DNA from: Clostridia bacterium
GTDB taxonomy: Bacteria; Bacillota; Clostridia; Christensenellales; Pumilibacteraceae
Direction of reading: 5' to 3'
NCBI GenBank assembly: GCA_022793815.1
Contig: JAAWDP010000001.1
Coordinates: forward strand, 1-56,050
Length of the DNA: 56,050 nt
In this document: positions 37,618-45,242 of the stretch, in pieces
How positions within the stretch are numbered: position 1 is the stretch's first letter
Layout: every line of letters begins with the position of its first letter
Translations under genes and position numbers: made by a program
Notes under the pieces: generated by a model
Told to the model about the DNA's origin: nothing
The model's database searches: none
What the model saw: only the letters and a program-made list of their open reading frames with translations

Positions 37618-38064
37618 TTAAGAATTTCTGCGCTCTATATCGGCAATGCCGCCGAGTCTGCGCACATGGCGTTCTTCCTCGGAAAACGACGTATCGAGGA
37701 AGGCGTCCACTATTTCAAGCACGTTTTCTATGCCCATGGTTCTCTGTCCGAGCGCCAACACGTTGGCGTCGTTGTGAAGCCGACATGCCTTTGCCGAAAA
37801 GACGTCGTGGCAGAGCGCGCACCTTATACCGCGCACCTTATTGGCTGCGATACACATTCCTATGCCAGTACCGCAGATAAGTATTCCTTTTTCGCAGCGT
37901 CCGCTCTTTACGGCATCCGCCACTTTTTCGGCGTACTCGGGATAGTCGCAGCAGTCGCTCTCGCCCGCACCGAAATCTTCGAACGCGATACCGCGCCCGT
38001 TCAAGTGCGATTCTATCTTCTTTTTATAGTCGGTTGCCGCATGGTCGCATCCTATGGCTATCAT
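37618..38064 (-). CDS. rpiB: Ribose 5-phosphate isomerase B
   Basis: Interconverts ribose 5-phosphate and ribulose 5-phosphate in the pentose phosphate pathway. 148 residues with GCDHAATDYK at the N-terminus, the catalytic Cys loop ICGTGIGMCIAANK and HNDANVLALGQR. It lies next to an arginine-phosphatase-like gene and tsaC, the B. subtilis ywlC-ywlE-ywlF order. Its promoter (38135-38163) probably also drives the V-ATPase genes 19 bases downstream. Confidence 0.95.
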   Translation of the reverse strand: MIAIGCDHAATDYKKKIESHLNGRGIAFEDFGAGESDCCDYPEYAEKVADAVKSGRCEKGILICGTGIGMCIAANKVRGIRCALCHDVFSAKACRLHNDANVLALGQRTMGIENVLEIVDAFLDTSFSEEERHVRRLGGIADIERRNS

Positions 38065-38134
38065 CTTTATCTATGCGCCTCCGCATGTAATTAGTATGGC
38101 TTTAAGCGGCATATAAAAATGCCCGCATACGGTA

Positions 38135-38163
38135 ATTATACTATAAAATGTCGATTTAGGCAA
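38135..38163 (-). promoter_or_regulatory. Promoter of rpiB and probably of the V-ATPase operon
   Basis: TTGCCT (38158-38163), 17 bases, TATAAT (38135-38140) on the minus strand. No other clear promoter lies between rpiB and the first V-ATPase gene. Confidence 0.7.
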
Positions 38164-38187
38164 ATTATTTGCACGTATTTTTCCGTT

Positions 38188-38895
38188 TTAATGTATGCTT
38201 TCCGTTATCTTTGCGTAAATCGCGGGACAAGCAGCATGCAGCACAGCCGCGGTTTGAATATAATCTTGCTCAGTGCCGCCGTAAGGGTCGGGCACGTCGC
38301 GTCCGATTATCTGCGACATGGACAGAATATTGGCGGAAGTGCCCGTTCTGTTTTTTATGGCGTCGGTCATGCATATCACGAAATTGCAGGAAATGTACTG
38401 CCCGAAAGTAAACATTTTGGCACGGTGTCCGTCGCCGTTTAAACCGTAGCGTTCGAGCGCCACGGCGGCGTGATAGTTTATTCTCTCGCCGTTGAACGCC
38501 GCCAGTCCGCCGCTGGCCACTTCGTACATATCGCTTTTGCCTATGCCTTTAAGATAGTCCTCGAAAAGATACTGCGCCATGGGCGAGCGGCACGTATTGC
38601 CCGTGCAAACGAACATGACCTTTATTTTACGTACGGGCTCGGCGGTTTCGGGCGTTTCCGCTTTTTCCGCGCGCACGTCAGTTTCTGCGTTCTGCTCCGT
38701 TTTAAGAGGCGGCTTTGCTTTTTCCGTGCGTTTACGCGGCGAAAGCCCGACGGGTTTTGCGCGCTGCTTTTCGCTTGCGCCTTCCTGCGAAACCGTGGGT
38801 TTTTTGTCGAGTTTCTTTTTGCCTTTTACTTCCGGCACGGTTTTGACCGTGGGTTCTTTTATTTTTCGAGGCGTATTTTTCTTTCTCTGCGACAT
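38188..38895 (-). CDS. Low-molecular-weight phosphatase, probable protein arginine phosphatase (YwlE-like)
   Basis: 235 residues. The catalytic domain starts near residue 90 with FVCTGNTCRSPMA: Cys97 is the nucleophile and Arg103 closes the P-loop. Thr101 corresponds to the Thr that marks arginine phosphatases such as YwlE, where tyrosine phosphatases have Ile or Leu. The general acid lies in DVPDPYGG. The first 89 residues are an extra low-complexity tail rich in Lys, Pro and Glu, absent from YwlE. It overlaps the tsaC stop by one base (TGATG), supporting the ywlC-ywlE pairing. A McsB-type arginine kinase is not in the window. Confidence 0.85.
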   Translation of the reverse strand: MSQRKKNTPRKIKEPTVKTVPEVKGKKKLDKKPTVSQEGASEKQRAKPVGLSPRKRTEKAKPPLKTEQNAETDVRAEKAETPETAEPVRKIKVMFVCTGNTCRSPMAQYLFEDYLKGIGKSDMYEVASGGLAAFNGERINYHAAVALERYGLNGDGHRAKMFTFGQYISCNFVICMTDAIKNRTGTSANILSMSQIIGRDVPDPYGGTEQDYIQTAAVLHAACPAIYAKITESIH

Positions 38896-39896
38896 CAGAT
38901 TATTTTACCTCCGCTTGACTTTATCAATCTGTTTATGAGCGACGAACCTATACCCTCGTCGGGCACGCCCTCGGCAATAACCGCGCCGTAGCCCTTTTCG
39001 TCCGCCATTCTCAAATCCGCAAACAGGTTATGCGCGTAAGAATCGTAACCGTCGCCCACCCTTATCACATTGCGTCTGCCGTACTTTTCCGCATTCGGCG
39101 TCAGGCACAGTATTACGGTTTTGATACCGCGTTCGGCAAGGCGGTCGTACCACAAGCATATCCCGCCGCTCATTCCCGAATAATATGCGGAAAAATAAAC
39201 CTCGGCTTTCGGCGCATAATGCTTGTATTTCATACCCGGACAAAGCGGTTTGGACGTATCCTCGGGAAGCAGCAGCGTCCCTGCCGCCCTCTCTATTTTT
39301 TCCTTTTCCAGTCCGCCCGGACGCAGAAGGCGGGGCTTGTCCCCCGTCACGTCCACCACGGTGGATTCTATGCCTATTTTGCATGCGCCGCCGTCGAGAA
39401 TATACGGTATTTTACCTTTCAAATCCTCGTAAACGTGACGCGCCGTCGTGGGGCTGGGGCTTCCGCTGACGTTTGCGCTCGGCGCGCACACGGGCACTCC
39501 CGCCGCCTTGAAAAGCGCAAGCGCAACATTGTTTGCCGGAATACGCACAGCCACGGTATCCAGACCGCCGGTAACGGTATCCGGCACGACGTCCTTTTTT
39601 TTCAAGACCAAAGTGAGCGGACCGGGCATGAACTTTGCGGCAAGAGAAAGCGCGGACGGCGGCAGCTTTTCCGCGACTGTTTTTGCGTCGTCCAGCGAGG
39701 CGACGTGCACTATCAGCGGATTATCCGAGGGTCTGCCCTTTGCCGCGTAAATCTTTTCGGCGGCACGGGCATCGAGAGCATTGGCGCCGAGTCCGTAAAC
39801 CGTTTCGGTGGGAAATGCGACAAGTTCGCCGCGTCTGAGTGCTTCGGCGCAAAGCAGAATATTTTCTTTTGTGGGTGCGAGTATTCTTGTATCCAT
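38895..39896 (-). CDS. tsaC: L-threonylcarbamoyladenylate synthase
   Basis: Makes threonylcarbamoyl-AMP from threonine, bicarbonate and ATP for the t6A37 modification of ANN-decoding tRNAs. 333 residues: the YrdC domain (FPTETVYGLGANA, KGRPSDNPLIVHV, GPLTLVL, CAPSANVSG) plus a C-terminal Sua5 domain (from about 205, CPGMKYKHYAPKAEV). No ribosome site is seen before the ATG. It shares a 53-base upstream region with a divergent gene. Confidence 0.95.
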   Translation of the reverse strand: MDTRILAPTKENILLCAEALRRGELVAFPTETVYGLGANALDARAAEKIYAAKGRPSDNPLIVHVASLDDAKTVAEKLPPSALSLAAKFMPGPLTLVLKKKDVVPDTVTGGLDTVAVRIPANNVALALFKAAGVPVCAPSANVSGSPSPTTARHVYEDLKGKIPYILDGGACKIGIESTVVDVTGDKPRLLRPGGLEKEKIERAAGTLLLPEDTSKPLCPGMKYKHYAPKAEVYFSAYYSGMSGGICLWYDRLAERGIKTVILCLTPNAEKYGRRNVIRVGDGYDSYAHNLFADLRMADEKGYGAVIAEGVPDEGIGSSLINRLIKSSGGKII

Positions 39897-39910
39897 AATT
39901 TTTTACCGAT

Positions 39911-39939
39911 GTTTGAAAATGCGATTTTTCGTCTACAAT
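39911..39939 (+). promoter_or_regulatory. Promoter giving a nearly leaderless transcript (39950 gene)
   Basis: TACAAT (39934-39939) with a weak TTTGAA (39912-39917) 16 bases upstream. The ATG is at 39950, so the mRNA would begin only a few bases before it; no ribosome site is present. Confidence 0.5.
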
Positions 39940-39949
39940 CCATTATATT

Positions 39950-40717
39950 ATGAGAGAAAACCGTAGTTTTCTTGCGGAGATTTTCGATACCGTATCGCTT
40001 GCCGTGCTTATGACGGCGGTATCGTTTCTTCTTTTCCGCACACAACAGAACAATTTGAATTCGCTTGCGGGCGCGATAGGCGTGTCCTTTGTTTTGCTGT
40101 CCCTTTTCAGAGCCGGACGGCGCGTAAAGAAAAGCGAAACAGAGGCTTTGAGCGTGAGCCGACGCACCGCGCAAATGCTCACCTATTCGTCAAAACAGAG
40201 GCAGATTGAGTATTTTGCGCGCGCTCTGGAACGGTTCGGGGCGGTCGAAGGCGAGGACTGTGTTTTGCTTGCAGGCAAAAAGGTTTACTGCCTGTTCTGC
40301 CCTTCCGCCGCTTTTGCCGCCGAAGCGGTGCGCATACACGAAACATGCGCAAGGCAAAACACGAAAGCGGTCATAATCACCTGTTGCGAACCCGATGCCG
40401 CCACCAAAGCGTTTACCGACGGTTCGCCGTATATCAAGGTTATGAGCGCAGAAAAAGTTAACGCGCTTATCCGCGACATGCCGCCGCTTCCGAAAGAAAA
40501 GAAACCCAAGCGCAAGGGGCGGCTCGGACGCATTGCCGCCGCCGTCACGGACAGAAAACTTTTCAGACGCTATATCGGCGCAGCCGCGCTTTTGATAGGC
40601 TCGTCTTACATTTTGCCGTCGTCGCCGTTTTACATCGCGGTCGGAGCGCTGTGCGTCGCTCTCGCGCTTTTGTGCCTGCTGCCGAAAAAGTCGGACGGGA
40701 AAAAAGCGCGCGGCTGA
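39950..40717 (+). CDS. Membrane protein of unknown function
   Basis: 255 residues: two hydrophobic helices at the N-terminus (about 15-50), a soluble central domain (about 70-175) with a Cys/Ala-rich segment (YCLFCPSAAFAAEAVRIHE, VIITCCEPDAATKAF) and two C-terminal helices (about 205-245). The core alternates strands and helices like a small nuclease or Rossmann-like fold, but no catalytic motif was identified. There is no ribosome site; the promoter lies ten bases before the ATG. It converges with the 40721 gene, stop codons three bases apart. Confidence 0.7.
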   Translation: MRENRSFLAEIFDTVSLAVLMTAVSFLLFRTQQNNLNSLAGAIGVSFVLLSLFRAGRRVKKSETEALSVSRRTAQMLTYSSKQRQIEYFARALERFGAVEGEDCVLLAGKKVYCLFCPSAAFAAEAVRIHETCARQNTKAVIITCCEPDAATKAFTDGSPYIKVMSAEKVNALIRDMPPLPKEKKPKRKGRLGRIAAAVTDRKLFRRYIGAAALLIGSSYILPSSPFYIAVGALCVALALLCLLPKKSDGKKARG

Positions 40718-40720
40718 GAA

Positions 40721-41029
40721 CTACTCGCCGTCCTTTTCTTTTTCGGTTTCCTCTTCGCCGTCTTTTTGCTGCCGTGCGTCGGGCAGGGGTTTTTCGCCTT
40801 CGTCCGCACCGTCCGTCGGGGTTATCTCGTCTTTTTTCGCCGTACTTTTATCCGACAGTTTAATCACGAAGAACACGGACAGTCCGATGAAGCCCGTGAA
40901 CAGCGCGATATAGCCTATACTGCCGTTGAACATTTTAGGATTCACCAAACTGAGTATAAGCGCGACCGTAAACAGTGCCATGAATATAAGCGAAACAATC
41001 GCCATTGCTTTTCTGAATTTTCTGTTCAT
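40721..41029 (-). CDS. Small two-helix membrane protein
   Basis: 102 residues: a basic N-terminus, two transmembrane helices (about 9-31 and 36-58) and an acidic, Lys/Glu/Asp-rich cytoplasmic tail. No family was recognised. The transcript looks leaderless: the TAAAAT box ends seven bases before the ATG. It is divergent from the cardiolipin synthase gene. Confidence 0.7.
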   Translation of the reverse strand: MNRKFRKAMAIVSLIFMALFTVALILSLVNPKMFNGSIGYIALFTGFIGLSVFFVIKLSDKSTAKKDEITPTDGADEGEKPLPDARQQKDGEEETEKEKDGE

Positions 41030-41036
41030 CCTTTAT

Positions 41037-41065
41037 ATTTTACCACAAAAGTCACGCAAGGGCAA
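41037..41065 (-). promoter_or_regulatory. Leaderless-type promoter of the 102-aa membrane protein
   Basis: TTGCCC (41060-41065), 17 bases, TAAAAT (41037-41042) on the minus strand. Only seven bases separate the -10 box from the ATG at 41029. Confidence 0.6.
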
Positions 41066-41120
41066 GAGTTTCGCGCAAAAACATTGTGTGAAATTTCATT
41101 CGAATTCTTTCGGCAAAACA

Positions 41121-41149
41121 TTGCATTTAATTCCGTTTTGCGCTATAAT
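41121..41149 (+). promoter_or_regulatory. Leaderless-type promoter of the cardiolipin synthase gene
   Basis: TTGCAT (41121-41126), 17 bases, TATAAT (41144-41149). The ATG at 41158 lies eight bases beyond the -10 box, so transcription should start at or next to the start codon. Confidence 0.7.
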
Positions 41150-41157
41150 ACTCTTAT

Positions 41158-42693
41158 ATGAAAAAATTCTTCAAAAAGCTTTGGCGAATAATCACGAACA
41201 GAGTGCTGCTTATCGCGCTGTCGCTGCTGGTGCAGATAGCGCTTTTGGTGTTGGTAGTGGTGTTCCTTTCGTTCAATTCCGTGGCGGTTTACACGGCTTT
41301 TTCCGTGCTGTCCGTTATAACGTGTGTTTTCGTAATAAGCAAGGACGACAACCCCGCATACAAACTTGCCTGGGTGGTTCCGATACTCGCGCTGCCGTTT
41401 TTCGGCGGCTTTCTGTACATCGTGCTGGGACGGCGCAACATGAGTCCCAAGCGCAAAAAGCGCATGAAGCACCTTTTGCGTGAGGCAGGCGAACAGCTGG
41501 ACAAGCTGTCGGAAAACGCCTCTATCCCCGACCCCGACAGCGAAAAGCTTGCCGAGCTTATAGAAAACAGTTCCTCTTTTCCTGTTTTCGCGGGAACGCA
41601 GACACAGTATCTGCCCTGCGGCGAAGTCTATTTCGAAACGCTGATTTGCGAGCTCGAAAAAGCGGAGAAGTTTATATTCATGGAGTTTTTCATAATCCGC
41701 ACGGGTGAATTCTGGGACAGCGTTTTGAAGATACTCGAAAGAAAAGCCGCCGAAGGCGTAGAAGTGAGAATAATGTACGACGACGTCGGATGCCTGTTCA
41801 AACTGCCGTCGAAATACGACAAGCGGCTCAGACGCGCGGGAATGCATGTCAGCGTTTTCAACAGACTGGTCCCGTCGCTCGACACTCGGATGAACAACCG
41901 CACTCACCGGAAAATCGTGGTCATAGACGGAAAAACCGCTTTCACCGGCGGCATAAACATTTCCGACGAATATATCAATCTGCGCCAGCCGTTCGGACAC
42001 TGGAAGGACACGGGCATGGTGTTGCGCGGACGGGCGGTAAACAGTTTTACCGTAATGTTCCTGTCGTTTTGGGCAGCCGCAAACAAAGCCGAAAAAATCG
42101 ACTTTGCCCCCTATCTCGCAAAGACGGACGAATGGGCGGACGCAAAAGGATTCGCACAGCCGCTTTCGGGCGGACCCGGCCGCAACGAACAGCTGATAGA
42201 ACGGGCGTTTATACGCATGATTAACACCGCCAACAAGTACGTTTACATCAATACCCCGTATCTGATAATAGACAACGAAATGTACACCGCTCTATGCATT
42301 GCCGCGAAAAGCGGCGTAGACGTGAGAATAACCGCGCCGCACGTGCCCGATAAAAAGGCCGTGTTTATGATGACACGTTCGTTCTATCCCGGACTTTTGA
42401 AATCGGGTGTAAAAATCTACGAATACGTACCCGGATTCATTCACGCGAAAAGCATGGTGTCCGACGACCGTGCAGCCTACGTCGGTTCGTGCAATATGGA
42501 CTACCGCTCGTTTTATCTGCACTACGAATGCGGCACGTTCGTATACGACACGGAAAGCATAGACGAAATCAAAAAGGATTATCTTAACACTTTAAAGGAA
42601 TGTAAACCTATTACTTACGAAGAAGCGACCGACGTCACTGTGTTTACGAAAATAGCGCGTTCGTTTCTTCGGGTGTTTTCGCCGCTGCTGTAA
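41158..42693 (+). CDS. cls: Cardiolipin synthase (phospholipase D type)
   Basis: Joins two phosphatidylglycerol molecules to cardiolipin, in the membrane. 511 residues: two N-terminal transmembrane helices (about 15-70), a GGFLYIVLGRRN segment, then two phospholipase D domains with HxKxxxxD motifs, THRKIVVIDG near residue 250 and IHAKSMVSDD near 427. Length and order match ClsA. There is no ribosome site and the ATG sits eight bases after TATAAT. Cardiolipin is a common partner of membrane-remodelling proteins, but a link to the ESCRT-like locus 3 kb away is speculative. Confidence 0.94.
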   Translation: MKKFFKKLWRIITNRVLLIALSLLVQIALLVLVVVFLSFNSVAVYTAFSVLSVITCVFVISKDDNPAYKLAWVVPILALPFFGGFLYIVLGRRNMSPKRKKRMKHLLREAGEQLDKLSENASIPDPDSEKLAELIENSSSFPVFAGTQTQYLPCGEVYFETLICELEKAEKFIFMEFFIIRTGEFWDSVLKILERKAAEGVEVRIMYDDVGCLFKLPSKYDKRLRRAGMHVSVFNRLVPSLDTRMNNRTHRKIVVIDGKTAFTGGINISDEYINLRQPFGHWKDTGMVLRGRAVNSFTVMFLSFWAAANKAEKIDFAPYLAKTDEWADAKGFAQPLSGGPGRNEQLIERAFIRMINTANKYVYINTPYLIIDNEMYTALCIAAKSGVDVRITAPHVPDKKAVFMMTRSFYPGLLKSGVKIYEYVPGFIHAKSMVSDDRAAYVGSCNMDYRSFYLHYECGTFVYDTESIDEIKKDYLNTLKECKPITYEEATDVTVFTKIARSFLRVFSPLL

Positions 42694-42702
42694 AACGCAG
42701 AT

Positions 42703-44466
42703 TTATTTATCTCCCGCCGCGGCATAAAGTCCGGCGTATATTCCGCCGAGCGACAAAAGCTGTTCGTGAGTGCCGCGCTCGGCTATGCCGTTTTCGGTTA
42801 CGACGATTATTTCGTCGGCGTTTTTTACAGTGGTAAGACGGTGTGCGACCACCAGCGTCGTCCGACCTTCGCTGAGCGATGCGAGCGATTTTTGAATGAG
42901 CATTTCCGTCGCATTGTCGAGCGCGCTTGTCGCCTCGTCCAAAATGAGTATAGGAGGATTTTTCAGAAAGGCGCGGGCAATGGATATGCGCTGTTTCTGT
43001 CCGCCAGAAAGTTTGACTCCGCGTTCGCCCACGCTTGTATCGTAGCCGTCGGGCAGGCTCATTATATGCTCGTGAATATTCGCGCGCTTTGCCGCTTCGA
43101 CTATGCTGTCGAAATCCGCGTCGAAATTGCCGTATGCGATGTTCTCGCCTATCGTTCCGTTGAACAGGAATACGTCCTGCTGCACTATACCTATGTTTTT
43201 GCGCAGGGACGCAAGCGTAAAATCGCGCACGTCGCAGCCGTCTACGGTTATGCTGCCGCCGTCGACGTCGTAAAACCTCGGCAGCAGATGGCACAGCGTG
43301 GTCTTGCCGCCGCCGCTCGGTCCGACCAGCGCAACGGTTTTGCCCGCCGCAATGCTCATGGAGAAACCGCTTATCACTTTTTTGGAGTTCTCGTCGTTTT
43401 TATATGCGAAAGAAACATTGTCGAAAACAATATCGCCGCGCAAACGCTCCGCTTGCAAGGCGTTTTCTTTTTCTTCCTCCTCGGGTTCGTCCATTATGTC
43501 GCAGAAACGCCTGAAACCCGTTGCGCCGTCCTGTATCTGCTCGTATATCGTGGTCAGCGTGCGTATGGGCGTTATCAGCGCGCTTATATAGAGCACGAAA
43601 GCCGCAAACTCGCCCGTGTCTATCTTGCCGTAGTAAAAGAACAGTCCGCCCGCAAGCAGCACCGCGAAATATAAAATGTCGAGCAGAAACGTCATTACGG
43701 AAAAGAATTCGCCCATTACTTTGTACTGGCGCGAACGCGCTTTGACAAACTCTGCGTTGCCCTTCTCGAACTTTTCCTTGTCGTGTTTCGCCGATGCGTA
43801 AGCGCGCGTGACCCTGATTCCCGAAACCGCACTTTCGACGTCGGCATTGATTTCGCCCTGCACTTTACGCATCTGTTCGAACACCTTATTCATGCGGTTT
43901 CGCATCAGCATGGTGAACACCACTATAATGGGAATGAACGCGAACACTATGAGCGCAAGCGGTATATTTATTGTCGCCAGCATGACAAACGCTCCGACTA
44001 TCGTTACGAGCGAAAGGAAAACGTCCTCGGGTCCGTGGTGCGCGAGTTCCGCTATTTCAAACAAATCGTTCGTCATTCTGCTCATTATTACGCCCGTTTT
44101 GTTATTGTCGAAATAGGAAAACGGCAAGCGCTGAAGCTTGTCGAAGAGTCTGCTGCGCATATCCGCCTGTATGCGGACGCCGACGAGATGTCCCCAATAC
44201 TGCAAAACGTAGTTAAGCAGCGCTTTCACACTGTATACGGCAAGCAAAACGCCCGCACCGACAAGCAGCAGATTGAGCAGTTTGTTCGGCACGTAATTGT
44301 TGATTATTTCCTTGGTTATATACGGATAGACAAGATTGAACACGGAAATCACGAATGCGCAAATCATGTCAATCGCAAACAGTTTTTTATGCGGTTTGTA
44401 AAAGGATACGAATCGGGCAAGCAGTCCTTTCTTTTTTTCTTTATTGTCGGTCTTTGTTTTCGCCAT
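42703..44466 (-). CDS. ABC transporter, fused permease and ATPase
   Basis: 587 residues, a half-transporter of the MsbA/LmrA-type exporter family. Six transmembrane helices occupy about 25-310, followed by the nucleotide-binding domain: Walker A GPSGGGKTT near 379, the Q loop in IGIVQQDVFLF, signature LSGGQKQR, Walker B LILDEATSALD and the H-loop VAHRLTT. Expected to export lipids, drugs or peptides; the substrate cannot be told. It overlaps the pyrophosphatase stop by 26 bases, so the two genes are co-transcribed. A homodimer is likely because no partner half-transporter is adjacent. Confidence 0.93.
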   Translation of the reverse strand: MAKTKTDNKEKKKGLLARFVSFYKPHKKLFAIDMICAFVISVFNLVYPYITKEIINNYVPNKLLNLLLVGAGVLLAVYSVKALLNYVLQYWGHLVGVRIQADMRSRLFDKLQRLPFSYFDNNKTGVIMSRMTNDLFEIAELAHHGPEDVFLSLVTIVGAFVMLATINIPLALIVFAFIPIIVVFTMLMRNRMNKVFEQMRKVQGEINADVESAVSGIRVTRAYASAKHDKEKFEKGNAEFVKARSRQYKVMGEFFSVMTFLLDILYFAVLLAGGLFFYYGKIDTGEFAAFVLYISALITPIRTLTTIYEQIQDGATGFRRFCDIMDEPEEEEKENALQAERLRGDIVFDNVSFAYKNDENSKKVISGFSMSIAAGKTVALVGPSGGGKTTLCHLLPRFYDVDGGSITVDGCDVRDFTLASLRKNIGIVQQDVFLFNGTIGENIAYGNFDADFDSIVEAAKRANIHEHIMSLPDGYDTSVGERGVKLSGGQKQRISIARAFLKNPPILILDEATSALDNATEMLIQKSLASLSEGRTTLVVAHRLTTVKNADEIIVVTENGIAERGTHEQLLSLGGIYAGLYAAAGDK

Positions 44467-44986
44467 ATTTCAACCTGTAATTTTTCAATGATTTTTCTAT
44501 AATCCGCAGCGCTTCTTCCCTTCCCATTACTTCGTTTACCGCGGTATCCTTGTTTTCGAGCTGTTTATACACTCGGAAAAAATGCTGCATTTCGTCGAAA
44601 ACATGCTTCGGCAGCATGGATATATCCGTATAAGAATTGTACGACGGGTCGGTAAACGGAATGGCTATTATCTTTTCGTCGTCGGCGCCGTTGTCTATCA
44701 TGGTTATGACGCCGATGGGAAACACACGCACCAGCGAAAGCGGCTGCAAACTTTCGCTGCACAGCACCAGCACGTCGAGCGGGTCGCCGTCGTCGGCAAG
44801 CGTGAGCGGAATAAAGCCGTAGTTTGCGGGATAGTGCGTCGAAGTATACAGCACTCTGTCGAGTATCAAAAGTCCCGTACTCTTGTCGAGCTCGTACTTT
44901 TGTTTGCTGTTCTTGCTTATCTCTATTACGGAAATGAAATCGCCGCTCTTGATTCGCTCGCTGTCTATATCATGCCAAATATTCAT
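44441..44986 (-). CDS. ppa: Soluble inorganic pyrophosphatase (family I)
   Basis: Hydrolyses pyrophosphate to phosphate, pulling biosynthetic reactions forward. 181 residues with YPANYGFIP and the metal-binding DDGDPLDVLV motif, as in the E. coli type enzyme. AGGAGG is well placed, the promoter is at 45009-45037, and the 3' end overlaps the ABC transporter gene by 26 bases. Confidence 0.94.
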   Translation of the reverse strand: MNIWHDIDSERIKSGDFISVIEISKNSKQKYELDKSTGLLILDRVLYTSTHYPANYGFIPLTLADDGDPLDVLVLCSESLQPLSLVRVFPIGVITMIDNGADDEKIIAIPFTDPSYNSYTDISMLPKHVFDEMQHFFRVYKQLENKDTAVNEVMGREEALRIIEKSLKNYRLKYGENKDRQ

Positions 44987-45008
44987 CTTGCGTAAACCTC
45001 CTGTCTGA

Positions 45009-45037
45009 AATATATATCAAATACGCATAATTGTCAA
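45009..45037 (-). promoter_or_regulatory. Promoter of ppa and the ABC transporter
   Basis: TTGACA (45032-45037), 17 bases, TATATT (45009-45014) on the minus strand. Confidence 0.75.
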
Positions 45038-45074
45038 GCAAGGCGCAGATACTTTTAACCGAGGGGAGAATTTT

Positions 45075-45200
45075 ATGAATAACAAATTTATAGACGTGGA
45101 AGAACTTTTCAAGAGCAAAACCGACCCCGACGGTCAGTATACGGGAGTGCCTACCACGGGGCAGTTCGACGAGCCCGTACAGGACGCGGACGACCTTTGA
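45075..45200 (+). CDS. Small acidic protein, 41 aa
   Basis: A 41-residue ORF beginning MNNKFIDVEELF and ending EPVQDADDL, with GAGGGGAG six bases upstream. It is acidic and polar with TDPDGQYTGVP in the middle. Composition and ribosome site suggest a real conserved small protein; no function is known to me. It is divergent from ppa and ends at the terminator at 45212-45242. No convincing promoter was found. Confidence 0.7.
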   Translation: MNNKFIDVEELFKSKTDPDGQYTGVPTTGQFDEPVQDADDL

Positions 45201-45211
45201 AAAGCCAAAAG

Positions 45212-45242
45212 AAAATGCGCATGAAAATCACATGCGCATTTT
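45212..45242. terminator. Bidirectional terminator embedded in the LRR gene end
   Basis: AAAATGCGCATG, loop AAAATCA, CATGCGCATTTT and more T. It ends the small acidic gene and, on the other strand, the ESCRT-like operon. The LRR gene's stop codon (45228-45230) is in the loop, so its last codons form one arm of the stem. Confidence 0.88.
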
